NCBI GenBank assembly: GCA_000231825.2 | Contig: JH720332.1 | Location: 614,689 to 626,586 of the forward strand | DNA from: Tetrahymena elliotti 4EA | Lineage: Eukaryota; Ciliophora; Oligohymenophorea; Hymenostomatida; Tetrahymenidae | DNA: 11,898 nucleotides | Reading direction: 5' to 3' | In this document: positions 1 to 9,465 of the stretch, piece by piece | Layout of the letters: the number at the start of each line of letters is the position of its first letter | Position numbering within the stretch: the stretch's first letter is position 1 | Program-made: the position numbers and the translations under genes | Notes under the pieces: generated by a model | The model's input: only the letters and a program-made list of their open reading frames with translations | What the model was told of the DNA's origin: nothing | Databases searched by the model: none

Positions 1-184
1 TTAGATTTTGACTCTAATTGCTAATAATCTTTTTAAAATTTTTGTTTTCTTATTCAGTTTATTTAAATTTATTTTAATATTCCTTTTTTCTTTCCTTTTG
101 ATAATTTTCTTGTTCTTTCTATTTATCATTTTTTGTTTTCAATTGGTCCTTTTCTTTTTCTGGCAAATCAATTCTTTAAGTATG
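1..184 (-). CDS. Exon of a Lys/Glu/Gln-rich coiled-coil-like protein, partial, leaves window on the left
   Basis: Read on the minus strand with TAA/TAG as Gln, the whole stretch is open and gives a very charged chain, with pieces such as DLPEKEKDQLKTKND and KEQENYQKERKKEYQNKF, as expected of a coiled coil or linker in a ciliate protein. A good acceptor (T-rich tract then CACAG) sits just upstream on the minus strand, AG at 186-185, so I start the exon at 184 in phase 0. My hand count of G+C by codon position is 28/13/18 percent, which fits a Lys/Asn/Glu-rich coding strand, and the minus strand is strongly purine-loaded. No domain or family is recognisable. I found no convincing upstream exon: the nearest GT, near 217, does not give a matching phase. 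The Leu/Phe-rich plus-strand frame at 8-190 is the antisense shadow of this exon. The protein's function is unknown. Confidence 0.55.
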
Positions 185-2756
185 CTGTGAAAAACAAAAA
201 AGAAATTTGTAAGTAAAGTTGTTTGTTACATAAGTAAAATATGAAGTTCATGAGTTTCAGATGAAGGATTAGATTATTATAACTTTTTAGAAAAAAAAGA
301 AACTTTAAGCAATAAATTAAACAATTAAATTGTGTTTACATCTTTTAAATTTTTGAAAAATTATATTTATTATTTCATTTTTTTATGTGTAATTTATTTA
401 TTGTTAATCTTTTAGATGAATAATTTCTTTAAAATATTTATGAAGAAAAAGGAATTAACGACTAAGCCAAGATTTTAACTATTATTGAATTTTTTTAAAT
501 AAGCATTCTTTTAGCGTTTTGTGCAGAAAATCTAACTTTTGTAAAGCACTTTTACTTATTTATCCTAAAAACGTAAAAGACAAACATAAGTTTTTTGATT
601 TTATGTCAGTCTTTCTAAATTTTAATTTCTGTATTTTCTTAATAATCTTATTCAAATTGGTAATTATCTTATATTAATTCATAATAAAAAGAAAATTAGG
701 TTTATTAATATTATTTATCCTCTATAATTGAGAAAATATTAAATAGTCAATTTATGATTTTCAACATTAATTTATTTTTAGAATCTCTATTTCAAAAACA
801 GTGAATTTACAAGTATTCTATTTTTGAATAGAGCAAAACTATATCTTGTATGAATTTAATTGTTTAAATTTAATCATAAGGAATAATGTTTGAAATTAAA
901 TAAAAATATAGAAACAAATAATAACAAATTATTTAAAATTGTAATTAAATGTTCATATTTTTTTGTTTAATTTTATTAAACTGAATGAATTTTTTATAAG
1001 GATAAAATAAATACGTATCCTTTTATTGTTGGTAAAAGATAAATAAACCTAATGTAATAAAAATTCAGATCCAATATTAATTAATAATGACAATAGTTGA
1101 GTTAATTAACTTTTTATTGAAATCAATCAAAGGTAAATTTAATATGTTGTATTATTTGTGTGTCTTATCTTTCGTTTCTTTGTATCTGCCATTAATCCTT
1201 AAACTAAAATTAAAATATTTTTTAAATTTCCTCAAAAATTTTTGATAAAACATTTAAAATAGTATCTCTAAAATCTATTTTTTTGATTCTATAGTTTGTA
1301 AGTTTGTAATAGACTTAAAAACTTTATTAGTTATCACTTTTTTAGTGTAATTTTGTCAATTAAATCTTGAGGTGTTTTTTTACTAATAAAATAAGTAGGT
1401 CTAATAAAGCAGATCACAAGTAAAGTTAATAAATAAATAAATAAAAAGAGTTATTATTAATGGTCGATAAAATATAAAAAGTTAAATAAATTTAATAATC
1501 TTTTTCAACTGTAATTAAGAATCAAAGAAAAATTTAGGCGTGGGCTGGCTCGAATTAAATTTAAAAATATTTGATCATAGATTTGTTTGTTATGACGAAA
1601 TTTATTGATTGATTCAGAAATATCAGATTAAACATAATCTAATTAAGAATTGAATTTATTTTCTCTTTATTTCTAAAGAATAATTTCATAATTTTTAAAA
1701 ATCTTTAATAAAGCAGTTGAAAGAATAGTTTTATTTTATATTTTTCTGTAATTTTATATTGGGTTACAATCATTTGCTAAATTTTTTAGTTTTATTTAAA
1801 GTCTATTCAATCCATATTTGATAAATAGACTAACGTTTTAAGAACATTCCTTATGAAGTTTACTTTAAATTAATTTAAGCAAATAGATAAAATTTTTATT
1901 TCTATTCCAAGAGCTTCTGATATTTTTTAATAAATTTAAAATGCTAAAAATATTGATAAATTTAATACAAGCAGTTAGGAAGAAAAAAAAACAAAAAAGA
2001 AAATATATCCTAATTATTATATATTTATGGGAATTGTATTACATTTCAATTAATACTCTAATTATTGATATCTCTAAAATTATTTATAATATTTGATCAA
2101 GGTGTGTGTAATGATTTCATCAAAATTTCTAAACAATTGTTAAAAAATTTATTTTTATTATTTTTATTTCTGTTATTTATTTCTTAAATATTATTTGTTA
2201 ATTTTTTAATTTAATGTTTAGAATCTACCCATTAAATATCATAAATTTTCTAATATTAACATATTATGATATTACAAATCACTTTTCACAATTGTAGTAG
2301 ATTGTTTAGGATTTATTTTGTCGTTAATATGAATGTAAAAATGTTCTTCTATTTAGCTTAACTATCTATCTATTTTTCAAACCTTAATTTGAGATTATTT
2401 ATGAAGCTTAAAATAAATCAATTTAAAAAAATACAAAGATTAGTTTTTATTAAATGAAAACCAAATAACTTTGCTACTTAAATGAATTTATAACACAGAA
2501 TAAACAGAAGCTAGCTTATTTTAATAATTGAAATTTTAAAAATTTTGTTTGCTAATATTTCATTTTATTGTTATCAATTATTTGAATTATTCTTATTAAA
2601 TGAGTAATCAAAGGTAATTTATTAATATTGAATAGTTTCTTCAAATTTTAGATCAATAACTTTACTTATAATCACTCTCATAGAATAGTGATTTAAACCA
2701 CATTCCAACAAAAGCGAAATTATTTCAAGCATAAAAATTATCTTTAGTTCTTCATT
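185..2756. other. A+T-rich interval without a recognised gene
   Basis: About 2.6 kb of poly-A/poly-T-rich DNA. I see no conserved protein motif, tRNA, rRNA or convincing splice-bounded exon. Single-stop open runs occur in several frames but lack codon bias. The only local oddity is the stem-loop at 1530-1562. Part of the right end may be 3' flank of the tentative exon at 2757-2909. Confidence 0.6.
1530..1562. repeat. Small inverted repeat enclosing a G+C-rich loop
   Basis: AAATTTA at 1530-1536 is mirrored by TAAATTT at 1556-1562. The 19-nt loop is far richer in G+C (starting GGCGTGGGCTGGC) than anything within several hundred bases. It does not fold as a tRNA. It could be a chance sequence, a protein-binding site or the tip of a small RNA; nothing nearby decides this. 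Confidence 0.35.
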
Positions 2757-2909
2757 TCATTATTTTTTATGTTTGGCTTGCAGTAACTAAGCTTTTTGAA
2801 TGACATTTTACACTTCAAGTACATATATTTCCTGATTATTGAGAGTAAAACCAGGTTTCTTATGATAAAATTCACCATTTTTATACCCCAAGAAGTAAAA
2901 TTTGTGGGA
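2757..2909 (-). CDS. Tentative last exon of an unknown minus-strand gene
   Basis: On the minus strand an acceptor-like TTCTAG (AG at 2911-2910) is followed by a 51-codon frame, including its stop, that ends in TGA at 2759-2757. It contains YKNGEFYHKKPGFTLNN and ends in a Gln/Lys-rich tail. For 2761-2880 my hand count of G+C by codon position in this frame is about 48/15/20 percent, a coding-like pattern. The competing plus-strand frame, open 2604-3206, would have the reverse pattern with a G+C-rich third position. A possible preceding exon is a minus-strand helix-like frame from ATG 3145 to 3041 (it contains MAKRYLELITVIQAQKK), joined in phase 0 by a 131-nt intron with a non-canonical GTTAGT donor. 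No family is recognised, and the join is inference. Confidence 0.35.
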
Positions 2910-4691
2910 CTAGAATTAGGCCCATTTATATCTTATACAGCTCTATAGCACCTTAAAAAAGCATTTCCTTATAATTATTTTTTACTTATATATTTACTTA
3001 GGTGTCATTAAATGCTTAATTAATTAAAGCTACAACTAACTATTTTTTTTTATTTTTGCCTCTTTTTTAATCTTTTTTGGAGAATTTTACTAAGCTTCTT
3101 CTAAGCTTAGATAACTGTAATCAGTTCAAGATATCTTTTAGCCATACTTTTACTAAAATTTGTTATTTAATCATATTCATTGAGTAGAAAAATTCACTAC
3201 AAGTGATAAATTGTTAATATTTTTTTAAGCTAGTATCATCCCAAATGTATAATTTAATCCAGTAAAATTTTTGCAGACTAAGCTTACATTATATTTAAAT
3301 TATTTTTAATGACACAAACAAAAAAAGAAAATGAGAATTTTTGATACTTATTTTTAATTAATTAAAAATGAAATAAAACTTAAAAAAAACTAAAGATAAA
3401 TAGGAATGATTATTCAAATAATCCTAAAATAGATTTTATATACAGTTCTGGCTCTAATTAACAATTAAGTAAGGAGCCAATTTAAATTAAGGTGCATACA
3501 CTATCAAAAAATTATTTTTAATAAGATTAAATATTTTTAGTAACTATTCAAATAAGTTAAAATATTTTTTGATGAAATTAAATATTTTATTTACAGTAGA
3601 CATGGTTGAATAAGGATGGTTTTTTGTTAAGGATGAAACATTCTTAGAATAAAAAATCATTTTTTATCAAAAAGTGCATAATTTAATTTAGATTTTTATG
3701 TTTTAATACACATTAAACAAATAATTTTAGCTATTTCTTTCAATACTTTATTCCTTTTAAGATAATATTTTTCAAAATTTTCCTTAACTATTAAAGCAGC
3801 AGAAATTCATAGAAGAGGTAAATAAAAGTTCATTAAGATACACGCTATAATTAATATAAAAGAAAGGTAATGAAGATGAATCTGAAAATGAAAACAAAAA
3901 AAAATAAGGAGAGTCTTTGGGTTATCAAAGAAGAAAACTATTTTAGCTTTGAACAAAAAAATGACAATTATTGAAATAATAAATATAAAATCTATTATTT
4001 TTATTTCATATAATAATAAATTTTATAAAAAATAAAATTTTGACACTCTTAAAGAATAATAGAAGAAGATAAAGTTTAAAAATTTTTAAAAATGAATATG
4101 ATGATACTCATAATTATATTAACCTTTAAGATGAAGTTTAATAATATCACAAATGAAACTCTATATTCTTTAAAAATATAATTAATTGCAAATTATTTAT
4201 TGAATATTAGGAAAATATCAAAAATTTTTAAATATTAATTTATAAAAATTATAATATTTTTATCACTACTTGATGGAAGTACACAACTTTTGTAATTTTG
4301 TAATGTATATTTCTTCACCACAAAAATTAGAATTTTATTCAACATGACTGCTTATTTTTTATTCATCAAACAAACAAAACAACCTTAAATAAGCAAAATT
4401 TTCTCTGCTTAAATAAAAAACATTTTATATATTAATAGGAGAAACACATTTCAAAGATATCCTTTAGATATTTTAAAAATAAATATTTTCTAATTATTTG
4501 ATATAAATTTACTCGAAAAAAATTTAATGTAACCTACTTTTGAATTCTAAAATAGAAGAAGAAGAAGAGGTTTTTTAATAAACAAGAGTGTTAAATTTGA
4601 TTTGTTTCTTCTTAATAGAAAACTTTGATTTTAGGATTATTATATTTTCATAAAAACAATACAAAATCAATTTAAGAAAAAGATATCTAAA
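2910..4691. other. A+T-rich interval with weak, unresolved open runs upstream of the antigen gene
   Basis: I see no firm gene. With TAA/TAG as Gln, plus-strand runs are open at 3331-3609 and from ATG 3602 to TGA 3952; the second ends in an acidic-then-basic piece (GNEDESENENKKKQGES). An overlapping frame starts at ATG 3871, and another run is open 3965 to about 4157. They overlap in different frames and none has a known motif. They could be decayed exons, a small gene or chance. The last 100-150 bases before 4692 should hold the promoter and 5' leader of the antigen gene, but I cannot point to a defined element. Confidence 0.4.
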
Positions 4692-6319
4692 ATGAATAGA
4701 GCAATCCTATTACTTGTTGCTTTTAATTTGATTCTTTTAAAATCTGTTTTTGCATCATTTGGAGGATAAGTTAATTGCTCATAAAAACATTAAAAAGAAG
4801 GGCCTTGCTATCGTTGTGGAAATAATGTTGAAGCAATATCAAAACTTTTTAAATTTGTTGATGAATCTCTTCAGTGTTATGTTACAGACTGTTCTATTTC
4901 CACAGTAGGTAGTAAATTGAATGGTTGGGTTTGTAAATCAGCTCTGAGGCATCTGGGTCGGGTTTGATAAAAAAAGGTAAATACTTTGATGATTAAAATT
5001 GTGTAGATAATTGTCCTCATGGCGACACACCAACTGAAGCTTAAGATTTTAAATGTGAAATTCCTAATCCTGGAAAATCAGTACCATGCTCTTCTGATAA
5101 CTCTACTTGCGATGGGTGTGGAACAACAAGTGAAATAAAAAACATATTTATTTACAAAAAGAGTAAGAATTTATGCTTTGTTAAAGATTGCCATTCTAAA
5201 GTAATAGGACAAAATTTAAATGGCTGGGTATGCAATTCTTGTAGACATACAGATAAAAGTGGAAACTTTCAAAAGGGATTTTTTTTTGATGGTTTTTAAT
5301 GTGTTCACTAATGTCCTATTGGTTAAAAAGCAGATGCTTCTACTGGATTTGCTTGCAAAGAACTTGCTCATCAAGGAGGTAAAGTTGAATGCTCAACTGG
5401 TTCTTCAGATTGTACTACATGTGGATCTACTTAAAGTATTTAATAACTATTTGATTACGATTCAGGATTTTGCAATGTAAAAGATTGTAGTTTATTAGTT
5501 ATTTAAACTAATTTGAATGGTTGGGTCTGTAATTCTTGTTTTACTGCTTCTGGAAACAATAATATTTCTCTAGGTTAGTTCTTTGATGGTAATAATTGTG
5601 TTGAGACTTGCCCAAGTGGTTAAATAGCAAACACCTCTACTGGTTATGTATGTTAGGATGTTGTTCATCAAGGAGGAAATGTATCTTGTTCTATTGATTC
5701 TTCTACTTGTGGAGGATGTAGATCTCTTTCCTCAATTACAGACCTATTTACATATGCATCAGGAGCAAATTGCTCTATAAAAGATTGTTCTTTAGCAACA
5801 GTTGGAAACAATTTAAATGGTTGGGTATGCAATTCCTGCAGTTCTGCTATTGGTAACAATATTATAGAGAAAGGATAATTTTATGATAATTAAAATTGTG
5901 TCAAAGTTTGTCCAAATGGATAAGAAGCCAATATTTCTACTGGATATGTTTGTAAATCTATTTAAGTTGCTGTAACAGGCAATCCTGTTTCCTGTTCTAC
6001 AGATTAATTGACATGTGGAGGATGTGAAGAAAGTGCTTCTGTTTAAAAATTATTTAAGTTTAATGAAAAAACGAATTGCTCTATTTTGGATTGTTCCTCA
6101 CCTTTATTAATGGCTAATTTAAATAAATGGGTTTGCTCTTCTTGTAATGGAGTAGCAGGCTCAATAGTTCCAAACGGAATACATTTCGATGGTTCTACTT
6201 GTACATAGTCATGTGAAAAAAAGAAATTTATTGACAATTTAACCTAATTATAGAGTTTGAAAAATGCTTCAATTATTGGATAATCTTTCCTCTTTTTATT
6301 TCTAATTCTCTTATTTTGA
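4692..6319 (+). pseudogene. Immobilization-antigen-like GPI-anchored Cys-rich surface protein, one frameshift
   Basis: The start MNRAILLLVAFNLILLKSVFA is a clear signal peptide, and ATG 4692 is the only sensible start. The body is built of repeats of about 100 residues with ten Cys each: a KDC, then NLNGWVCNSC, about 11 residues, GxFFDG, CVxxCPxGQ, STGYVCK, and a CS-C-xx-CG group. The end is polar, then NAS and a run of Phe/Leu (FLFLFLILLF) before TGA 6317-6319, a typical GPI-attachment signal. This layout is that of ciliate immobilization (serotype) antigens, displayed on the cell and cilia. The frame starting at 4692 meets TGA at 4965-4967; from about 4940 the repeat continues in another frame, open to 6317. 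The break lies where the second Cys of WVCxxC should be and fits a loss of 4 bases between 4939 and 4940. Unbroken, it would be about 543 residues. Family sure; whether it is a pseudogene, a sequence error or an unusual intron is open. Confidence 0.85.
4920..6319 (+). repeat. Five tandem copies of a ~300-bp (~100-residue) Cys-rich repeat within the antigen gene
   Basis: The codons for Asn-Gly-Trp-Val-Cys (NGWVC) begin at 4920, 5219, 5516 and 5816; a variant with Lys for Gly begins at 6122. Spacings are 299, 297, 300 and 306 bases. The first spacing is not a multiple of three, which independently marks the frameshift in the first copy. The last copy is cut short and runs into the GPI tail. Cys spacing is conserved between copies while loop residues vary, as expected for a surface domain under diversifying selection. 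Confidence 0.85.
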
Positions 6320-6849
6320 AAATTTTAATATTTATTATCTTATGTTTTAATTTATTTTATAATTATGTTTATTTTTTATAATTGGTTTCCCATTCAAAAT
6401 AAAAATTGTCTTGTGTTTATCGTTTAACTAACTTATCAAAAAATAATCTTCATTTTTAAAAAATGAAATGTAAAAACATAACTATATTTTAACATTATTT
6501 AGGAAATTTTTTTAAATTGTTTCCAAAATTTTAATGTCTTTCTCAATTTGAAAAATATAAGAAATGAAATCTTGTTTGTTTTTTTAAAGGAATTAACATA
6601 TTCTTCTAAAGAAATGTTATTGAGCTGGATAATATTTCATTTTTTGAAACAGTCTATTTAAATTTTATTAAACTAAGTATAAATGATCAGGTTGAAGAGG
6701 ATTTTTATTTATAAAATAAAGAAATATTACAAAATATAGCACTAATCTGAATTTATTCAATATCATCATTGAGATAAGTAACTTAAGTAACTAATAAAGT
6801 AATTAAAACTCTATTTATCAAAATGAAAAATCAAAAAAACTAAGATATG
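6320..6849. other. A+T-rich spacer, 3' flank of the antigen gene
   Basis: Poly-A/poly-T-rich DNA after the antigen stop. I see no gene, RNA or convincing terminator. It probably holds the 3' untranslated region of the antigen gene. Confidence 0.55.
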
Positions 6850-7190
6850 TCACTATTAGACTGGCTATTAAGAAGATGAATTGGAGTTTATTTGTTTATG
6901 TAGAGAAGAGGACTTAAAAAAATCAACTTTAATCCTAGGTGAGGTAGGTAAAGGATTAATTATTTTAGGTAGTGTTGGTTATTAGAAACTTTCTTACTTA
7001 GGGTTATCAGATCTAAATAACCTTCTCTAAAAGGTTTGCTACTGGAATTAGGAACAACAGTGTCTAAAAAACCTGAGAACTCTTATGTAAATGAGTCTTA
7101 ACACTTTGCATAGCTAGAGAGGCTAGGCACTGGCCAAGAGTAGCAAGTGCTATCTTGTTAAGGAAAGTGTTGGTGACTGCACATATTGAT
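6850..7190. other. G+C-elevated island 1, reading frame unresolved
   Basis: About 36% G+C by hand count over 6961-7200, against far lower values on both sides. With TAA/TAG as Gln it is open in several frames: plus 6827-7189, plus 6943 to a TGA at 7174-7176, and minus from about 7250 down to TGA 6852-6850. No start codon, known motif or codon-phase bias singles out one of them (31, 30 and 26 G+C per 80 in the three phases). It could be a decayed gene, an exon of a gene shared with island 2, or an untranslated RNA. I do not assign a product. Confidence 0.4.
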
Positions 7191-7439
7191 AAATTGATGT
7201 TTTAATTTTTTTGCTTTTAATTTTTATGTGAAATAGAATCTTTTGAACAAATAAAACAAATTATCAATTAAATATTTTTTATTATAAAATGAAAGAAACA
7301 TAAAAAGTTCTTTTTTTTAGAACACATTAACTTCACCCAAATTTAAACAAACTTAGAAGTTAATTATTAATCTAAATTTCATGTCTAAATCTACAAATTT
7401 CTTATCTTAAGTTAAGGTTACTCTATTAATTTTTAGTTG
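7191..7439. other. A+T-rich gap between the two G+C islands
   Basis: About 250 bases that return to poly-A/T composition. If the islands are exons of one gene, this would be the intron. On the plus strand there are acceptor-like T-tract-AG ends at 7320 and 7436; on the minus strand there is a GTAACC near 7430 and a TGTGCAG near 7175. Both readings are possible, neither is proven. Confidence 0.35.
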
Positions 7440-8256
7440 AAAATGAGAAGAAAGGATATTAAGGGAGGAAGGATGAATGATGCCTAAAAGGAATTTGTTT
7501 GTTAGGTCAGTCCTCTATGAATTTGATAGTAGAGAGGATTTGATAGAGTTGAATATTGTTGAAATTCGTGCGGTTTGTTATCAATATCAATTCCATTATT
7601 TTTGGCCCTTAGGACATGAATAGCTCTTCTGAGCAACATTAACTGTGCATGCAAGGAAAGCTGACACCATGAATTCCTCAGAGAGCATTTCTAAGTTTTA
7701 GCTAAAACAGCCTAGCATTCTTTAATACCTCCATATGGTCTTTCCTATTGATCTGACTGTATTTCTAACAAGAATTTCAGTAGTAGTGTTACAAGGGCAT
7801 GTAGCAGAAGTAGGAAATAAATTCATAGGAAGTATTGCAGAAGTGTATTCTTTATGCACAAAAAGTAGTTCCTCTCATCTAAAGAGGGCATAAGCTGAAT
7901 TATGTTGATAAGGCTGGCTCAAAGCTGAGAGACATTCCTCACAATTATTAAGTGAAGAAAGCTTATAGTTAGGTAGATAACAAGTCTAAGAACTATTCAG
8001 TCTTGATAAAACATCTATAGAACAGAAGCGATTTTAAAAATTGTATTATTGTTTTCCACAAGACTATGATTCATGACCCTTTCCTGTTGAGATAATCCCT
8101 TCTTTACCAAATTTCTCATGCATTTCTCTCTCTACAGACCTGAGCTCAATCTGTTAGATAAGCTCTAGCTCTCTTTCCTTCATATAGAGACAATACAAAA
8201 GCATTCCTTTCACTGAAAAGCAATACATGCAGGGATTTAGGGCAATATTTTTATGA
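7440..8256. other. G+C-elevated island 2, coding-like but frame unresolved (possible decayed gene)
   Basis: About 35% G+C with sharp edges near 7440 and 8256. From 7741 to 8100 the G+C count per 120 in the three phases is 52, 44 and 25, which suggests codon structure. It fits plus-strand frame 1, which runs from ATG 7477 to 8256 with internal TGAs at 7630, 7906 and 8074, or the antisense minus frame, open from 8250 down except for TGA at 7877-7875. At 8101-8220 the weak phase changes, so at least one frameshift is implied if the plus strand is coding. A second plus frame is open from 7757 to TGA 8141-8143 and again to about 8460. No product is recognisable. A pseudogene of a G+C-richer gene, perhaps transferred, is the likeliest reading. 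Confidence 0.4.
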
Positions 8257-8617
8257 AAAATTTACAAAAAATAATTCTAATGTCTTAATTAAAAAATGTT
8301 CACATATTTAGAATTAATCAAATTATGATTATTTTTTGCAAATATTTTCTTAATAGTGTTAAAATTTCTTTCTTGAAATAAAAGCTAATTTTAATTTAAG
8401 AAGTTAAAAAAATTTTTCAACAAGAAATAATAATCAATTCATTTAATAGATAAAAGAAATCTGATTAAGATAGATAAATAAGTTTTAAAATTTAGAAAAG
8501 ATTTTATCTATATTTGTTGTTAAATAATTATGCAGAAATTAATAGTAATTTATAAGATGGATGATAATCATAAGATTATTTAAAAATAAGTATTGTCTGT
8601 TATTTGATTAAATGAAA
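8257..8617. other. A+T-rich spacer
   Basis: Composition drops back to very high A+T right after island 2. I see no supported gene, RNA or repeat here; its right end would be the 3' flank of LRR cluster A. Confidence 0.5.
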
Positions 8618-8666
8618 TCATTATATCAATGTTTTAACAATATCCATTCTAATAATCTTATCCAAC
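8618..8666 (-). CDS. Possible last exon of LRR cluster A
   Basis: After an acceptor-like TTTTAAAAG on the minus strand (AG at 8668-8667), one base plus 15 codons run to TGA 8620-8618 (LDKIIRMDIVKT). Phase and acceptor context match the last exon of cluster B (11156-11063) and the hydrophobic spacing is similar, but sequence identity is weak, so this may be chance. Confidence 0.25.
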
Positions 8667-8843
8667 CTTTTAAAATTATAAAAACAAAAATTGAAAAAAG
8701 AAATATTTAAAGTAAGTTAAGTGTTTGAATGAAATCTAAGAAGAAAAAATAAAAATTAATAAACAAATATCAAATAAACTTTAGTAGTTTTTATTTATTT
8801 CTTCATTCAATAATGAATAATTTAAATTGAAATACTATTTTAC

Positions 8844-8932
8844 TTTAGGTAAAGAGTCAAAGTTTAGAGATGAAAACATTTTGCTAAGACTGATCCTAAT
8901 CTTTCTGCACCAATTTGTGAAGTATTATTACA
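8844..8932 (-). pseudogene. LRR exon A3, 89 nt, one base short
   Basis: Encodes SQIGAERLGSVLAKCFHLQ followed by TLTLYL, a full LRR unit with the Leu/Cys/Asn-type spacing (His here in place of Asn). The donor is GTAAAA (GT at 8843-8842) and the acceptor AG is at 8934-8933. Intact sister exons are 90 nt and begin with one extra base after AAAAG; here that base is missing, so splicing from the previous exon would shift the frame. Confidence 0.65.
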
Positions 8933-9137
8933 CTTTTTAAAAAATTTTAAGAACAAATATTGATTAAAGAAATTTTTAAAAAACATAAAAATTTGAATTA
9001 AATCTGAGAAGATCAAATAAAAAAGAATGAATGAGCCAAAAAATATCAAGTATAAAACCCAAACTTGTCAGTCAACAATATTAAAATCTTTATATATTCA
9101 TTCAAAAATGCAAAATTGATTTGAACTCTATTCTTAC

Positions 9138-9227
9138 CTGAGGTCAAGAGTTAAAGTTTTAAGATTAGGGCATTTTGCTCTACTAGATCCTAATCCTTTT
9201 GCACCCATTTCTGAAATACTATTAAAC
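9138..9227 (-). CDS. LRR exon A2, intact 90-nt unit
   Basis: The acceptor AG is at 9229-9228 and the donor GTAAGA at 9137-9132. The exon reads one base, then FNSISEMGAKGLGSSRAKC and PNLKTLTLDL, then two bases (AG). One exon equals one LRR unit, with the same phase at both ends. A Met replaces the usual Ile before GA, and Arg the usual Leu before AKC. Confidence 0.75.
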
Positions 9228-9409
9228 CTTTTAAAAAATTATAGGAATTAAAATTTAATAAAAAATATTTAAAATAATGAGAAACATATAAAAATTTGAA
9301 TTAATTATAAGAAGAAGAAATAAAAATGAATGAAAGAGTCAAAAAAATATTTAGAAAATCAGCCAAATTCATCTTAAATTAAAATTTTTTATTTATTCAT
9401 TCAAAAAAA

Positions 9410-9465
9410 CATATTTTGCTAAGCCAGATCTTAATCCTTCTGCACCCGTTTCACAAATATTAAAA
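9410..9465 (-). pseudogene. LRR exon A1, truncated, donor half lost
   Basis: The acceptor AG at 9467-9466 is followed by FNICETGAEGLRSGLAKY, the first half of the LRR unit. Homology to the sister exons then stops, and intron-type sequence (ATTCATTCAAAAA on plus) follows directly. About 35-50 bases with the second half and the splice donor are missing, so this exon cannot be spliced normally. Confidence 0.65.

Larger units (their letters stand above)
8780..9420 (-). repeat. Tandem exon-plus-intron repeat, cluster A
   Basis: Not only the LRR exons but also the DNA between them is repeated. Each unit of about 240-295 bp has, on plus, TTATTTATTCATTCAAAA, the exon in reverse, TTTTAAAAAATT, and then a TTTGAATTAAAT...AGAAGA..AAATAAAAATGAATGA..GAGTCAAAAAAATAT block. 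The same blocks recur in cluster B. Whole units seem to have been duplicated. Confidence 0.7.
8618..9465 (-). pseudogene. LRR cluster A: decayed leucine-rich-repeat gene fragment
   Basis: Three minus-strand exon copies (9465-9410, 9227-9138, 8932-8844) plus a possible last exon (8666-8618). The middle one is intact and encodes an LRR unit of the type GAKGLGSSRAKCPNLKTLTLDL, a ribonuclease-inhibitor-like LRR that is abundant in Tetrahymena-type ciliates. The first lacks its second half and donor site, and the third is one base short and so out of frame when spliced. Together with a mariner relic immediately upstream, this points to a dead paralogue of the gene at 11063-11898, or to the torn-off end of it. 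LRR proteins of this kind bind other proteins; the partner is unknown. Confidence 0.65.

Noticed and set aside
8..190. 60-residue Leu/Phe-rich plus-strand frame
   Set aside because: It is the antisense of a charged minus-strand exon with a good acceptor; the hydrophobic run is only the complement of a purine-rich coding strand.
3090..3112. CTAAGCTT direct repeats with a 10-bp palindrome
   Set aside because: Short and simple, with a third partial copy near 3278; nothing around it suggests a function.
2604..3206. 201-codon plus-strand run open under the ciliate code
   Set aside because: Its third codon position would be the most G+C-rich in the part I counted (2761-2880), opposite to ciliate coding; the minus-strand reading fits better there.
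5220..5480. 86-residue plus-strand frame inside the antigen gene
   Set aside because: It lies in a shifted frame of the Cys-rich repeats; the true frame keeps the NGWVC and CP motifs.
5668..6237. Two minus-strand frames (5859-5668 and 6237-6043)
   Set aside because: They are antisense shadows of the antigen repeats, without own motifs.
6827..7189. 121-codon plus-strand run in island 1 as a named gene
   Set aside because: No start codon in frame and no codon-phase bias, and other frames on both strands look equally protein-like.
7477..8256. Selenoprotein or TGA-as-Trp gene in island 2
   Set aside because: Attractive because three internal TGAs lie in a coding-like frame, but a second plus frame and the antisense frame compete, and the antigen and LRR genes use TGA as stop.
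8864..9049. 61-residue minus-strand frame taken as one unspliced gene
   Set aside because: Its first part is intron; only the last third, with GAERLGSVLAKC, is the LRR exon, which continues past the TAA read here as Gln.
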